DNA from: Silene noctiflora
Taxonomy: Eukaryota > Streptophyta > Magnoliopsida > Caryophyllales > Caryophyllaceae
DNA: 43,257 bases
Direction: 5' to 3'
NCBI GenBank assembly: GCA_009801015.1
Contig: VHZZ01000018.1
Span: forward strand, 538,333 to 581,589
Shown: positions 19,232 to 31,879 of the stretch, in pieces
How the letters are laid out: every line of letters begins with the position of its first letter
How positions within the stretch are numbered: the first letter of the stretch is position 1
Made by a program: the position numbers and the translations under genes
Notes under the pieces: model-generated
What the model was told of the DNA's origin: nothing
The model's database searches: none
Seen by the model: only the letters and a program-made list of their open reading frames with translations

Positions 19232-22200
19232 GTAAAAATAGAATTTAATTTCATTTATATTTAATTTTATATTTTATATTATTATTTTATTAAATAATAT
19301 TAATATTTTTTTTTATTTTTTTTTGTATTTATTATAACGTTTTTTAGGGATCTGGTCTTACCCTCACTCTATAACAAATGGGTGGAGAGAAGTGTTTGAG
19401 AAAAGAAAGTATAATGTGTGTTATGATGATACCAATTATATAGTACAAGTTAAAAAAAGTTATGCCCACCACTTCCCTTACATATCCCCACACCCTAAAT
19501 TTAAAGCAATCTTGCCCTTCCATTTATTTTTCTTCACTTTCAATTTGGTCACTCTCTAGTCTTATCATACTAATTTTGTACTATTTTTATAAAAATATTG
19601 TACTTTGTTGCGGTCTAAGACTGTTTCGGGTTGATTTCAATTGGGTGTTCTTAAATTATAAATGTTGACGTTCTTTCTAATTCGTGATTTGAATTCCTTT
19701 TCATAGCTGAGATAGGTAATGAGTGTAATTAATGTTCAAATTTACGGTTTTTATACCTAGTGTCATGTAGGTGAAATTTGCAAAATGTCGACATATATAA
19801 CAAAGTGTATCAGAGGTTGATTTCAGTTTGATGTTCTTATTGATTCATGATTCAAATTCTTACAGTACATGTTGACTAATACGGGTTTATAAAGATTCTT
19901 TTCATAAATTTACGACACAAGTATAAATAACGGGTGTCTTGTTGAAATTTACACTTTTTTTATATCTAGTGTTGTGTTGGTGAAATTTTCAAAATGTGGA
20001 CATATCAAAGTGACTTTTCATGGCTTTATTTAGATAATTGTTGTTTTCTAGTTTATTGAGCAATCAAGTCTCCCTATTAAAAGACATTGTTTTATAACTT
20101 TACATATATAATTTGATAACTATTGGTCTATGAGTTTGAACTTGACAATTGACATGGATGTGCTTGTTTGTTTTTCCATGTTTCATAGTGACTTTTAATG
20201 ATTACTCAATAATAAGGTTGTTCTATTACATTCAACTATTGATATATGCTATTATGCTATAGGAATAGTTAGATTTAAAATTTGAACAAATATTTTCACT
20301 AGTTAGCCTAAAGTTTATACTAGTTCATTAATCACATCTAAGCTAGGACAAGAAAAATTGTTCAATTTATCTTTTTAACCTGGAGACATAGACCGTAATT
20401 TAAGATGTCAAAGTTAAAGGAATAATTGTTCTTATCAAAAATTAAATGTAAGTGTTTATGAATTTGAACTAACATTATCGCATCTCACATCACAACAAAA
20501 AACATATTATGATATGATATGATATTGAAGTTCAATACCAGTCACTGAGATATAGAGAAAGAGTCTTATAATCACACATCATTGGCATACATTTCATGTT
20601 GTAGAGCAACTAGATAAGGCCGTGATCAAGTTAGAGAGAAGCATAGATGAACATTTAAATTTTGAAAAACCACGATAAGATGTATTTTAAATAAACCACC
20701 AGACAATGTTTCTAAGAAATGATAACACGATTATTTTGATGATGATTCAATGATAGACGTCTCTATTCTATATACCAATTACCGAATTTGAAAATCTTAT
20801 AAATTTTACCAGAAAATAGCAATGATATATAGAACATGTATTCACTTTAGATCATGCAACTATAAACGAAATAAAAACATTAGAAATCATATTTTGTTTT
20901 TTCACGAATACCAACAACTAACTATAGTCCATATTCAACCAAGGTAAGATCACTAGGATGGTAAAACTCTCCCTTATGAGTTTTAACACTTTTGCATCTC
21001 CAGATTCAAACTCGAGATCACTGGTTAAATTATTAGAATCTTTATCAATTGATCTAAATACTCATAGATACAACTCATACTCCGTATAAAATAAGCTGAT
21101 ACTGAAATTTAATACCGAGTTACAAACTTTAGATAAGATGCAATTAGATTGAGACAACATTCATATCATTCATGTGATTAAAATTTTGAAGTCAATCAAC
21201 TTGAAATAATTGATATTTGAAAACTGTACAACCTTGGATAATTCAAAGTTGTTGGCTAGCATCTTAAAACACTATTGAAGTTAAATCCAAATTCTATTAA
21301 TCTGATTAGACATGTACACATACAAATTCAGATCACAAACATCAAATCAATATATAGTTACCAAGATTTTATAACTGTACATTATAACTTCTCAATCTCC
21401 CTTTTTGTCTCCCTTCTTCCCAACTGTTCTCATCCTCATTCATAACTTTACACATTATAATTTTGTGAACATTCATTCCCAATACAAATGTTTCAATTTC
21501 AATTATTCATTCTATCACCCTACCACAAACTCGTACAGATAGTTCACTAATTCTCATATGACACGGTTTTAAAATCATCTTGTTAGTTGTCTCATAGTAA
21601 CTTTATGTGTGACGGTCTCACACAAGACTTACTCTCATCGAGTCAAGTTCTAAAAACGTTTTTAACCTTGAAGTATGATTTTTATACAACCGAACCCTAA
21701 TCCCACTATTTATATAGCTAAATAAGCTCTTAAATCGCGTAATACTAGTATACTGTCTCCGTCTCAATCATTTGTTTATTGGATAACCAATAAACCCTTA
21801 AAAACTTGATCAACAAAGTATTAGGGTTTGAATAATAACTCCAACATTATTCTAGAATTTACTTAGATAGTAAAAAAATTATACATTTGATTTTACCCAA
21901 ACTTATTACTGAACATTATAAGAATAAAAACATATAACAACTTAAATTAAACCTTTAAGCAGTAAAAAATCAGAGAAAATTTTTCTCAACTGCAAATACA
22001 GCTAAGACAGGTGGAAGAAAAGAAAGCAAAGTAGGCCTGTGAACAACAAAGCATAGCTTCTTCAGATGAAGTTTCAGACATTGATAAATAGATCAATAGA
22101 TACCCAGAAAAAACTAAGATATAGGTCTTCTTACACTAATATATTTATTATAATTTATACAATATTAGTATAGTACGACAGATAAAAAAATGTCCATTTT

Positions 22201-22234
22201 ATGTTAATAAGAACGGTAGTTTTTTAACTATTAT
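19232..22234. other. YABBY upstream region and spacer, no gene seen
   Basis: About 3 kb of AT-rich sequence. Short open frames have no family likeness. Isolated 'gtctcacacaagac' words (near 21612) are common dispersed plant motifs. No further element has readable ends. Confidence 0.45.
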
Positions 22235-22320
22235 CCGACACGGGTGCATGAGTGTCAGATCATGTTATTTATCAAGAATGAAGTGTTTGAGTGTCGAGTA
22301 TCTGATAGGGATACTCGAGG
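22235..22320 (+). repeat. 'gtgtccgacac' dispersed repeat, copy 2
   Basis: It contains 'cgacacgggtgcatgagtgt', 'aagaatgaagtgtttgagtg' and related words, in the same order as the minus strand of 14090-14215. Confidence 0.5.
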
Positions 22321-23008
22321 TAATACTGAAGAGTTCGAGAAACATAAGTTTTTAACACAAAATTGTTATTTTTAACGAAAAATGATAACTTGTTACCTGG
22401 TCGTACCATACTACGATCTTATATTACAATTTGTAGAGGATTTTTTATTAGGGTTTGTTAATAAAATACAAGAAAAATATAAAAATAATAATGAGAGTAT
22501 GTAGTAGGGAGAGGAGGGAATTGAATGAATGGTTGGCATTCCCGATGATGTAATAAGAGAGAGAGGCGGCAGAGGTGGGGGAGTGGTACTAGAAAGGGAC
22601 TTGTGCATGTTGTTTGAGTAATTTTTGGCTCATTCATCTGTTGTTTTCATCCTTCTTTAATCTAACTTAGCTTTGCTCACTTTGGTCTTGTCAAGTACAT
22701 TCACTTATGTGATTGTTTCGTAATCGGGTTATTTTGGTCGGGTTAATTTAGATTGCTACTGTATCGGTTTGGGTTTACTTGTGTAATTACCGTCTAATTT
22801 GGCAGTAGTTTATTTAGGTTGAGTTAAGTTAGAGTTACTTCACGGAAACATAGTGAGGTCTTATAGAGTGTGTACTACGGTCTTATATGTAGGTCAAAAG
22901 TTTTATCGAAATAGGGTTGATTAATGTCATTTTAGGCGAGGCTTATATTATGCACTTGTATGTAGATTTTGCCTAATGTTTCGGGTGTATTATTGACAAT
23001 CAATTTCA
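22321..23008. other. Spacer, no gene seen
   Basis: A minus-strand frame of 65 residues at 22411-22608 starts with a Pro/Ser-rich part and a hydrophobic stretch, but has no family likeness. I do not call it. Confidence 0.4.
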
Positions 23009-23163
23009 TTTTAGTAGTTCAGTTCAGTTCAACTTGGGTCAACCTTTGTAAGTTTAGCTCAACTCTTTTTAATTTAGTTCGGTTCAACTCTTCTCATATC
23101 GAAAAGAACATAGGCTAAATAAATTCCTGTAGATCCGATCATAATTAAATGAAGTTGAACTAA
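23009..23163. repeat. 'agttcagttcaac' repeat with weak inverted ends
   Basis: The left 'agttcagttcagttcaactt' is partly complementary to the right 'aagttgaactaaactaaatt'. It may be a foldback or MITE remnant belonging to the pentamer-like repeat set also seen at 11958, 23926 and 30290. Confidence 0.4.
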
Positions 23164-23362
23164 ACTAAATTAATTAAGCTTAGGAAAAAATTCCATCTGG
23201 AGCGAACAAGTAATGTATTAAGATAAACTCGAAAAAAAAAATCAAAACTTTAAACAAAAAATTGCGAGATTTTCATTTTCCATCGGGAGTGACTGAATTA
23301 CTTTAGAAAACAATGATAATAAGGGATCATAACTCAATAAATTTAGGATTGATCGAGCTATA

Positions 23363-23446
23363 TTCCCTCTGTCTCAATTAATCGTTATCATTATTTAAAA
23401 TTACCTCATATATTTTAAACAACAATAACTATTAACCGAAACGGAG
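23363..23446. mobile_element. Stowaway-like mini-element
   Basis: Inverted ends 'ttccctctgtctcaattaat' and the complement of 'attaaccgaaacggag', with TA on both sides; about 84 bases, non-coding. Confidence 0.65.
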
Positions 23447-25609
23447 TAATTATTAATTTAGTCAGAAAGATGCTTGTAGCAAATTCAATTATTTAGTACG
23501 GATTATTATAAACTTTATAACAAGTTGACCAATTAGTAATACAGATGGAATAAAATTGTCTTTTTATGTTTTGCTATTTGTCTGATATATGTGTTGTACT
23601 CTTATTAAATATTATTAGTAGAATTCTTACTGAATTTTGTAGGGTCTTCTTATACATATATCACTTATGTTAAGTCGCTATACATTTTAATGATCTTTGT
23701 CCTTCCTATATTAACGTGCATCATAATCAGACTTTTGTATTTTTATTTTTATTATATTTAGCATAGATTTGTTCTATGGAAAATTTTTCTTGGTTTCCGG
23801 AAAATTTTGGAAATAAATCTATATTTTTATAAAATATATATCTTACTCAATTTTGGACCTCGTGCTCTAAGGAGTCTTGTTGTATACTTATCTTGTACAT
23901 GGCCATGATCACGAGTCATGTAATCACGAGTTGAATTGAATTTAATAAAGTTGAGTTGAATTGTACTGAACTGAATGGAGCTGAGGTGAACTGGTTGAGG
24001 TACGAGTTAATTTTGTTAAGAGATGAACCGAACAGAATTGACTGAAACTGAACATAACAGAACTGAATAAAGTTAAGCTAAGCTGAAATCAAGCAGAAAA
24101 AACAGAGGCTGAGTATTATAGTTTTATTAACCGTGAGGTTTGAGGTTCGAGGGTGGTCAATGAGAACGGAACAAATATTTTGACTGGTCGTTTATCTTGT
24201 AGAGAGTATGTACAATTTCCGATGGGAATGAATGGATAAATCATTATTAACTTCGATAAACACCTTGACTTACACAATTACACTTCTAAATTAAAAAGAT
24301 ATTGTCAATTTCACCATATGGAATGACCCTGAATTTCTTTTTAAAATTTGCATCTATTTTTATGGGGTATCCCACCTGATTTTGTCTGAAGTCGAGTTGG
24401 GTAAGAGCCCTAGGGCAATAAAGCTATAACTGATGAGTTTAAACACCGATTCATTTCAAGGTCAGGCTTGAATTCTAGATCTCTTAAGTAAGAATAACTT
24501 TTTTTCAGTTAATCTACGTGATGCACATATTTAAAATTTCCAGATATAATGTGATATTATTTACCTTAAAAATAGGTACATAATACAATTTTATTTTGTT
24601 TTGCCGAGTGATCGAGCTACAAGGACTAAAAGAACATGCTAATAATCTTGACATTATGTTAAAGACATGTATCGAAATTCGAAAATGTCTTTATTTTTTA
24701 ACATATTTATGTGTTCAAGGATTCAATATTTTTTGTTTAATACAGTCTTAAATTAAGACCTCTTAAAGATTCATAACCTCACCTTCATTTTAACATTAAT
24801 TAATACAACCGTGAATTTAAACTTAAAACCGTCTTAAACCAGCTTACGATTTTAGGGGTAACATATAGAAACAATTAGCGTTGACAAATAGGGGTAAAGG
24901 GAAGTCATATCAAGAAATGTGACCAAAAACATTCCGTTGGAAAGATGTACAAAAAATGATAAAGAGGAGAGAATCGTGGGGGTGTTTTATCCAGCAGATA
25001 ATTATAAGGTAATAATTACCCAATACATTTCCATGGAAGCCGTTGTAATAATAAATATTATTATTATTATTATTTTGTACTAATTCTATACTTTTTCATT
25101 CATTTTTATTTGATTTGACATTTCATGTCTTCTTCTTCACCCCTCTCTCCTTCTGTTTCTGTCAGTTTTTGTTTCTTTCCTTTATTTTATTTACTGTGCC
25201 CTCTAATTCTTTGTTCCCCTTCAAAAATAATCACAAATTTGAGGGAGTATATTAGTAATATTATATGATAATTTAACTTAATTAAGAATGGGTTGTATGA
25301 TTTATATCCGTTTGAAATTAAAACGGATAAAATCTGACCATTTTCAGATAAAAAGTTACCATCAGTAAATTTTAGAAAGCGGAAATTTTAATTATAAATT
25401 GTTATCATTAATTAAATGTTTAATTTTAATTATAAAATGGTGATATTTATCTCGTCTTAAGTTAAGATCTTTTTAAAGGAATAATAAATATGATCATGCT
25501 CATTCATGGACATGATTTACTTAATCATGATGAATGACCATTATACTCTTGTTATTTTACACTATTTTCTTTTCCATTTCATTCTAATACATTTCTCAAT
25601 TACCCACAT
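23447..25609. other. AT-rich spacer with simple repeats, no gene seen
   Basis: It contains a 'gaactgaa'-type run at about 23926-24110 and a short (att)n run at 25056-25075. No gene or complete element is recognised. Confidence 0.45.
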
Positions 25610-26030
25610 AAACCAACCACCGCACCACTCTCCTCCACCTGCCCGGACCTCAGATCGCAACACCCATACCAACCCATGCCACCATCGAACTAAACACTCT
25701 CCCTCCCCTACTAATGAATTGAAAACCCCTTACTCCTCCTTCCTTGTCCACTGGACCACCCTTACCACCATACATGACCTCCCATTGGACCATCTGACCA
25801 TCCAAACCCATCCCCACCACACTCATACCCCATGACTTCAGAACCACCCGCACCACCACCGAACTCAAAACCACCCGCCCCTGCCACCACCTGCATCTCC
25901 ATCATGCCCTCCCACCATCACTTTCCTACAAGCCCGACAAACCCCCTCTCTCCCTTGCCTCCCTGAACATCGGCCACCACTCGCCCGATTGACGACCTCC
26001 CAACCGCCCCTCCTTTACCACTCAACCATC
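25610..26030. repeat. C-rich, strand-skewed island
   Basis: About 420 bases are rich in C and A on the plus strand (words such as 'ccaccacc', 'cctcccaccatcac'), giving a much higher G+C than the surrounding sequence. Open frames on both strands arise from this skew (Thr/His/Pro-rich one way, Gly/Val-rich the other). No family likeness; coding is unproven. It could be part of a transposon carrying a captured gene piece. Confidence 0.45.
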
Positions 26031-26613
26031 TTTTCATATTTTTGTAATTTTCATTAACCATAATTTTCAAAACCCTAATAATTCCATTAATTAATCCTAA
26101 ATTAATTAGGTCTTCTTAATTTAATATAGCTGACAAATTAACTCAGTTAGAATCATTATTTGGTAAACCCCAATTTTCATTGACTAATTTGATTAATTTT
26201 TCATAGGGATATAGGGATTTTTTTTCTTTGGTTTTTAGACGAGGGGTAATATATGAAAAAGTAAGAGTAAAAGTTTGTAATTGAGTAATTTCCGTCTATA
26301 AAAGAGCAACTACAAATAAGTATTTTATTTCTAAAAGAAGTTTGTTCACTCACATGGAAGAATTACTTGAATTGCACTTCATTTAATGACACTTGACACA
26401 CCTAACAACATCAAAATAGAAACATGAAATTGTCTTCACATAATCAAATTGCAAATAAATATTCTGCACTATTTTTTGTGTAAGGCAATTTTGTACAAAT
26501 ATTAGGGTAAAATCATTAATTAGTGACATAAATACCCTTAAATAAATCTAGCTTAGCTATAACAAGTATTAAATACTTAAATTGTGTATACGATATAACG
26601 AGAAAAAAGAACA

Positions 26614-26936
26614 TACATCGGATGTATTATCTCATATTTTACTTATTTTTGAACAAATGTGTATTTTTTCTGAGCTTATTACCTCAAACTTTATTTATTT
26701 TTGAGCATATGTATATTTAAAGTTTATAAGTTAGATTTTAATTTTTTTCGTCAAAACTCAAATTTAATTAAGCTTGTAAGTAATGTTTTTGAGTTTTATT
26801 GTAATTTTTTGAGTTTAATGTTTTAGTAAATGAACTCATAAACTTTATAATAAAACTCATAATTTTTAAAACAAAATTCAAAAACCTTATTATAATGCCC
26901 GAAAACTATAAAACTGGTGGTAGTACATCGGATGTA
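26614..26936. repeat. Segment bounded by 'tacatcggatgta' repeats
   Basis: The near-palindrome 'tacatcggatgta' stands at both edges (26614-26626 and 26924-26936), followed by 'ttatc' and 'taatcc'. The interior is rich in 'aactcata/ttgagttt' words. This looks like a small transposon with palindromic ends, but no target duplication was identified. Confidence 0.45.
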
Positions 26937-27522
26937 TAATCCACTTCCTGCGATATAACATTATGTAAAATGATTTTATATGGTTGGACACTCTATTTTT
27001 AACTCTAACCTAATCGAGTGATTAGACCTATAATTTATAATGTTCTCACTTTGCATTTCTTGAATATAATTAACATAAACATTATTTGGTTTTTATCCAT
27101 TGAGAAATGAATATCAACCGTTACATCAATGTAAATGTGACACGTGTACAAAAGACGACTCAACAAGTTCATGTACCAATATCCTCACCATACTTCTTGT
27201 TTTTTTCTAAATTTTCCCAATTTCCCCTCAAAATAACTTTATCCTCCTAATTTTATTGGCCTAATGTTTAGTTTAATTAACATATGTTATACAAAAACCA
27301 TCTCCATTATAACAAGTTTTTCATACGACGTAGATATCTGTTTTAAATTTAATACGAGTCATATAGTGGGATATTTAGATAGATAGACCACGAAACGAGT
27401 TTTTTTTTACTAATTTCTACGCATTATGCTTTCTAAAATACCTAACTTATTATCCCATTTTAAATTTAAACCGATATATCCGTCGTTAATAGGAATTTGT
27501 TCATAAAATAATATCCCCATAA

Positions 27523-28030
27523 TCTCTCTTACTACTGAGAGAATAAAAATTCTCAATAGTTTTCCCTCCAAAAGGAATCTGGGTAAATAAGAAAACAAGA
27601 CTTTATTTGTATTAAATTATTATAATCTTTTTTTTAACTAAATTATAATTTTTTAATTAAAATAAAATAAAATTGGTATAAATCTAAAATTAGTATATGA
27701 AAAACCGATAAATTGATATTAATAATTTTGTATATACAAACTTACAACGTACTTAATTTGTATAAAAAAATTATAAACTGTTATTATTAATTTGTGACAA
27801 AAAAATCTTTAAAATTATTTGAGAAAATTTATAAATTGAAATCATTAGTTTTGTGGTAAAAAAATTCATTAAAATACACATTTTATGACTTTACTAATTC
27901 TTTTGATTAGTTTTCCACTTATATTAAAATATGATAAATTACTAATATGTCAATTTTAAGTCTATAAATAATACCATTATAAATAAAGGATTTATAAATA
28001 CCGTACATGCATGCGCGGGATCCATACTAA
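27523..28030 (+). mobile_element. Non-autonomous Helitron, family A, copy 1
   Basis: It starts TCTCTCTTACTACTGAGAG after an A and ends with an imperfect hairpin (28001-28018, ccgtacatg/catgcgcgg) followed by CTAA and a T. This is the classic 5'-TC ... hairpin-CTRR-3' layout with insertion between A and T. It has no coding sequence and is 508 bases long. It aligns at both ends with copies at 28995, 32923 and 41824. The next Helitron begins at the very next base. Confidence 0.8.
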
Positions 28031-28472
28031 TCTACATAGTATAAAAGCTAAGTCATTTGGAGAGTTTCTATTAGCTCTTGATTTAAAAAAAAAAAAATCA
28101 AAAGGTGGTCCCCCACCAAAAAAACACAGGTTTTGTTGATTTAATTTCTTTAAAATAACCGTTGCAATAAATACATACATGTTACATACAAAATGATAAT
28201 ATACAAAAAATTACAATATGAACTATATATTTTTTGCTTGATAATATAGCACAATAAATACAAGCATTAAGCACTTATACTCTATATCTATATTAAAGAA
28301 AACATAAAATAACAATAATCGAAAAATATTTAAATTTTTTTATTGATAAAATTAGTGACTGCATTGAACAATTTAACAAGGAATAAATATGTCGAGATTA
28401 TATGTTGTTATGTACTGCATTGAACATTTAATTATTACGACCCGTGCATTTTCTGCACGGGTTTACAACTAG
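28031..28472 (+). mobile_element. Non-autonomous Helitron, family B
   Basis: It starts TCTACATAGTATAAAAGC and ends with a perfect 8-bp hairpin (cccgtgca 28441-28448, tgcacggg 28454-28461), a seven-base spacer and CTAG, then T. These are textbook Helitron ends. No coding sequence, 442 bases. Its left neighbour base is the last A of the family A copy, so it inserted exactly at that element's 3' junction. An alternative 5' TC ten bases upstream (28021) is possible, but there the sequence is explained by the family A 3' end. Confidence 0.85.
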
Positions 28473-28994
28473 TTAACATAAATTAAAGATGCATGCCACA
28501 CGAACCCAGTGCCCTGGTCTGAAAAGGAAATTTAACTTTTTCAGACAATAAATGTAAAATTATGTAGAGTTACTGTATTAAACAATTACGTACTGTTTTA
28601 CAACTATCACCATCCCTTAAATTAAAGGTCAATTATTAAATTTTGTTGAATAAAATGAAATAAAAATGGTCCCTGACCAATTAAAAGCTGATAAATATAA
28701 TATCCTTTGGTTGATAAAATTACCCTTAAAGGTAAAATGTCCCCATGCACAGTTACTAATGTGATCTTATTATTTGATGGTCCTTGTACTTTGGGTATGC
28801 TTTGCACGCCTGTCCTACGTTCTGCTTATTTTCTTAGATTTGTTGCTATCTAAGTACTTCACTAGTTTCCTTCATTCCCACATACCCAAATAATATTGGA
28901 CTAATAATTCTCTCTCGAAAATAAACCAGAACGATAATCTCTCCGTCTCAATTAACCATTTATCTTGGGTAATTCTAACCTGTGCCCTAGGGCA
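28473..28994. other. Spacer between Helitrons, no gene seen
   Basis: A short hairpin (gtctgaaaa ... ttttcagac, about 28517-28546) is the only structure noticed. Confidence 0.4.
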
Positions 28995-29517
28995 TCCCCC
29001 GTACTACTAAGAGAATAAAAATTCTCAAAATTTTCTCTCCAAACTCCATCTACATATATATAAGGAAAGAAATGAATTTTTTCCATTAAATTATTCTTTT
29101 AATTAAAGCGTGATTTTTTCATTAAATTCTAAATTATAATTATAATGTTTTAATCAAAATAAAATAAAAGAGGTATAAATAATAAAAAAAAAAAAATTGG
29201 TAATTTTTCTTAGAAAATGACTAAATGCATACTTACACTATATAAAACAATAAAATAAACTATTATTATTAGCTTCGTGAAAAAAAATTATTAAGATAAT
29301 TTAAGAAAAGTTATAAAATGAAATCAATAACTTTGTGGAAGAAAACAAAAAGATTTCATGAAATGCTCACTTTTTTTATTAGTTTTGAAGTTTTAATTTT
29401 TTTTTTCTAATATAAAATACGATGAGATGAAATATGAAAATATTAAGGTAAAATTTTGGAATGAATAATTAATAAACTAAAAAATAAAAACTCTATAATG
29501 CGCGGGATCTATACTAG
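28995..29517 (+). mobile_element. Non-autonomous Helitron, family A, copy 2
   Basis: It starts TCCCCCGTACTACTAAGAG after A and aligns base for base with the first 19 positions of copy 1. It ends 'gcgcgggatctatactag' followed by T. One side of the 3' hairpin is largely eroded. Length 523, no coding sequence. Confidence 0.8.
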
Positions 29518-29518
29518 T

Positions 29519-29612
29519 ATGTTAATAATCTAATTAGGGAAATATTGTTGGAAATATATCATGATAAATTAGAGTTGAATTTCATATTTACCATAATTAG
29601 TGATATAATTTT
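29519..29612 (+). repeat. Repeat also present inverted at about 33870-33973
   Basis: The sequence from 'atgttaataatctaattagg' through 'catttatttaccataattag'-type words is repeated on the opposite strand about 4.3 kb away, with few differences. It follows directly on the 3' end of the Helitron copy at 28995-29517. Confidence 0.8.
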
Positions 29613-31085
29613 TTTATTCTTTATGGAAAGTTTTATTCAATTAATATTAATAATCGGAACAGAGAAAGTAGTCAATTAAATTAAAGAAAGGCATAATGTC
29701 ACTACAAAAATACTAATGATACTCATATTTGAGAGTCGGTGAATAGTACCGAGTAAGTTAGTAACATGCTCATAGACTTAGTTTATTATTGTGGCATTAA
29801 CAAAAAGTGTAGTGGCATTATCACTTCCCTTAATTAAGGATCCTTTTATTTGAAAGAACGTTAATGCATATATAAAAGTAAAAGAATATGTAAAGATTCT
29901 GGTCGGCAAACTATCTAAAAAGTTAACTAAAAACTGAAAAACTAACTCATAGCTGAAAAGTTAACTAGCGGGAAAGGTAAAAGTTAGAAGTTGATAAGAT
30001 TGCTAATTATATTAAAAATGTTTGACAAATTATCTGAAAATGGAACTAATATTTAGTTTAAGTATTTTCATTCATTTGGTTAGATACGCTAAAATAAGTT
30101 AAATAAACATTCACGTTTCTCTATGCGCTATGTAATACGGAGTACTCCGTAATATATATCATGGAAAATAGATATACAACTCGTGTTTATCACAGTTAGT
30201 GTAATAACCTTGAAATCTCTCTGATTAGCTTATTTAAGTATCCTCTTTGTGCACACGTTAGAGATACTGTTCTTTTCCATTTAATTTCAACTCTTATTCA
30301 GCTTGTTTCAGTTTAACTCAACTCGATTCACTTCAAGTCTGTTCAACTTTATTAAGTTCAGCTTAACTCAACCTAATACTACTTAATAATAGTAATTCAT
30401 TATTCATCCTTCTTTTACTAGTCCTCGAAAAGTCAAATGAGAATAATTACGCGAAATTTTACGAATTTTTTATTTAAAAAAAAAACATTTAGAGGTACAA
30501 ATGTAGTAGCAGTAAGATAGATAGGGAGCTAAGGGTTAAAGAGTAGGCATATTTACAGCCATCCCCATGCAGTCATAAAGCAAGCTAGCATTTTCTGCAA
30601 CAAATGCATGCTAAACTAAACAGGTTTCATACGTTGTTTGTTTTTGCGCAGCACCATACATTAATTTTCCAGTACATACATAAATTTAATAAACACCAAT
30701 TTATTTTTTAATAATTTATAAAAATAAAAATAATATTTTATTTAATAATTTAGCAGCTTTAATTTCATAGATATGGTATTAATTATTGACTGTATCAACA
30801 GTATAGTACAGTGTTTCTCCTTCATCCTCATTCAATCTATGATTGGCTTATATCATGTAATAAGTTAAGATGATATATGAATTTGGTCTTGTACCATTCT
30901 TCTTTTCAAAATTTGTTGTCTCCTCCTATTTTATCATTAATTCTAGAGATTCGAGTAAGACGGGTTTAGATAAATAATAGAATGTGTATCTATTGGGACG
31001 CATGTTAAGATTTAATGATTTTTTCGAATTAATGTATCTGAATAAGTGAAATATAAAATGGGATATTTGATAATTTAATTTACTG
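29613..31085. other. AT-rich spacer, no gene seen
   Basis: It contains a perfect palindrome acggagtactccgt (30137-30150), which equals two Stowaway-type ends joined head to head, and a 'ttcaactc/agttcagc' run at about 30290-30385. Nothing else is recognised. Confidence 0.45.
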
Positions 31086-31879
31086 TTCTTTTACGAATTA
31101 AAATGCCTATGTAATTTTTCAATTCATATGAATTAGAAGAACACTGTTACGTAAGAATTTTAGTTATGTTATACATAATTAATTAAAAAAAAAATCTAAT
31201 ACATAAATATATAACTTTGTTGATAAAGTAAAAATTACTTCATATTATTTCTTTTTAAAATAAGATTATTTAAAGTAAAATTATTAGTCAAAAATGCATC
31301 AATTTATCCCAAAACTCGAGATTTATAACACAAAAATTTGCATATTTTTTGTCGTTAGTTTGTTACTATTCGATCCCCGTGTTAAGAATCTTATACTAGG
31401 TGACATTGTTTGTACAAATCTCAACAATATTGCGAGAAGGTTATATCAATTAAAATCTTAAACTAATTTTTAAAATGGCTATGTAATTTTTACCTTTCTT
31501 TTACGAATTAAAATGGCTATGTAATTTTTCAATTCATATTAATTAGAAGAACATTGTTACATAAGAATTTTAGTTATGTTACATAATGAATTAAAAAAAA
31601 AAATGTAACACATAAATATAGAACTTTGTCGATAAAGTAAAAATTACTTCGTATTGTTTCTTTTTAAAATAAGATTATTTAAAGTAAAATTAGTCGAAAC
31701 TTTATCAACTTATCCCAAAACTCAAGATTATAACGCAAAAATTTGCATACTTTTTTGTCGTTAGTTTTGTTATTATTCGATCCCCATGTTAAGAATCTTA
31801 TACTAGGTGACATTGTTTGTACAAATCTCAATAATATCAAATTATCCGAGAAGGTCATCTCAATTAAAATCTTAAACTA
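31086..31879 (+). repeat. Tandem duplication, period 410 bases
   Basis: Copy 1 starts at 31086 and copy 2 at 31496. Both run from 'ttcttttacgaattaaaatg' through 'aacattgttac-taagaatt' and 'ttcgatcccc-tgttaagaat' to 'aaaatcttaaact'. Copy 2 has scattered substitutions and small indels. No coding sequence; the origin of the unit is unknown. Confidence 0.9.

Noticed and set aside
21980-22130. Possible microRNA-like or noncoding RNA gene near 'agcatagcttcttcagatga'
   Set aside because: No stable long hairpin could be seen by eye and no known miRNA sequence was recognised.
22411-22608. Minus-strand 65-residue frame with a Pro/Ser start and hydrophobic tail
   Set aside because: No family likeness, splice context or promoter; a chance frame is more likely.
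25506-25874. Overlapping frames of 109 and 74 residues on opposite strands
   Set aside because: They arise from the C-rich skew; composition is low-complexity and no domain is visible.
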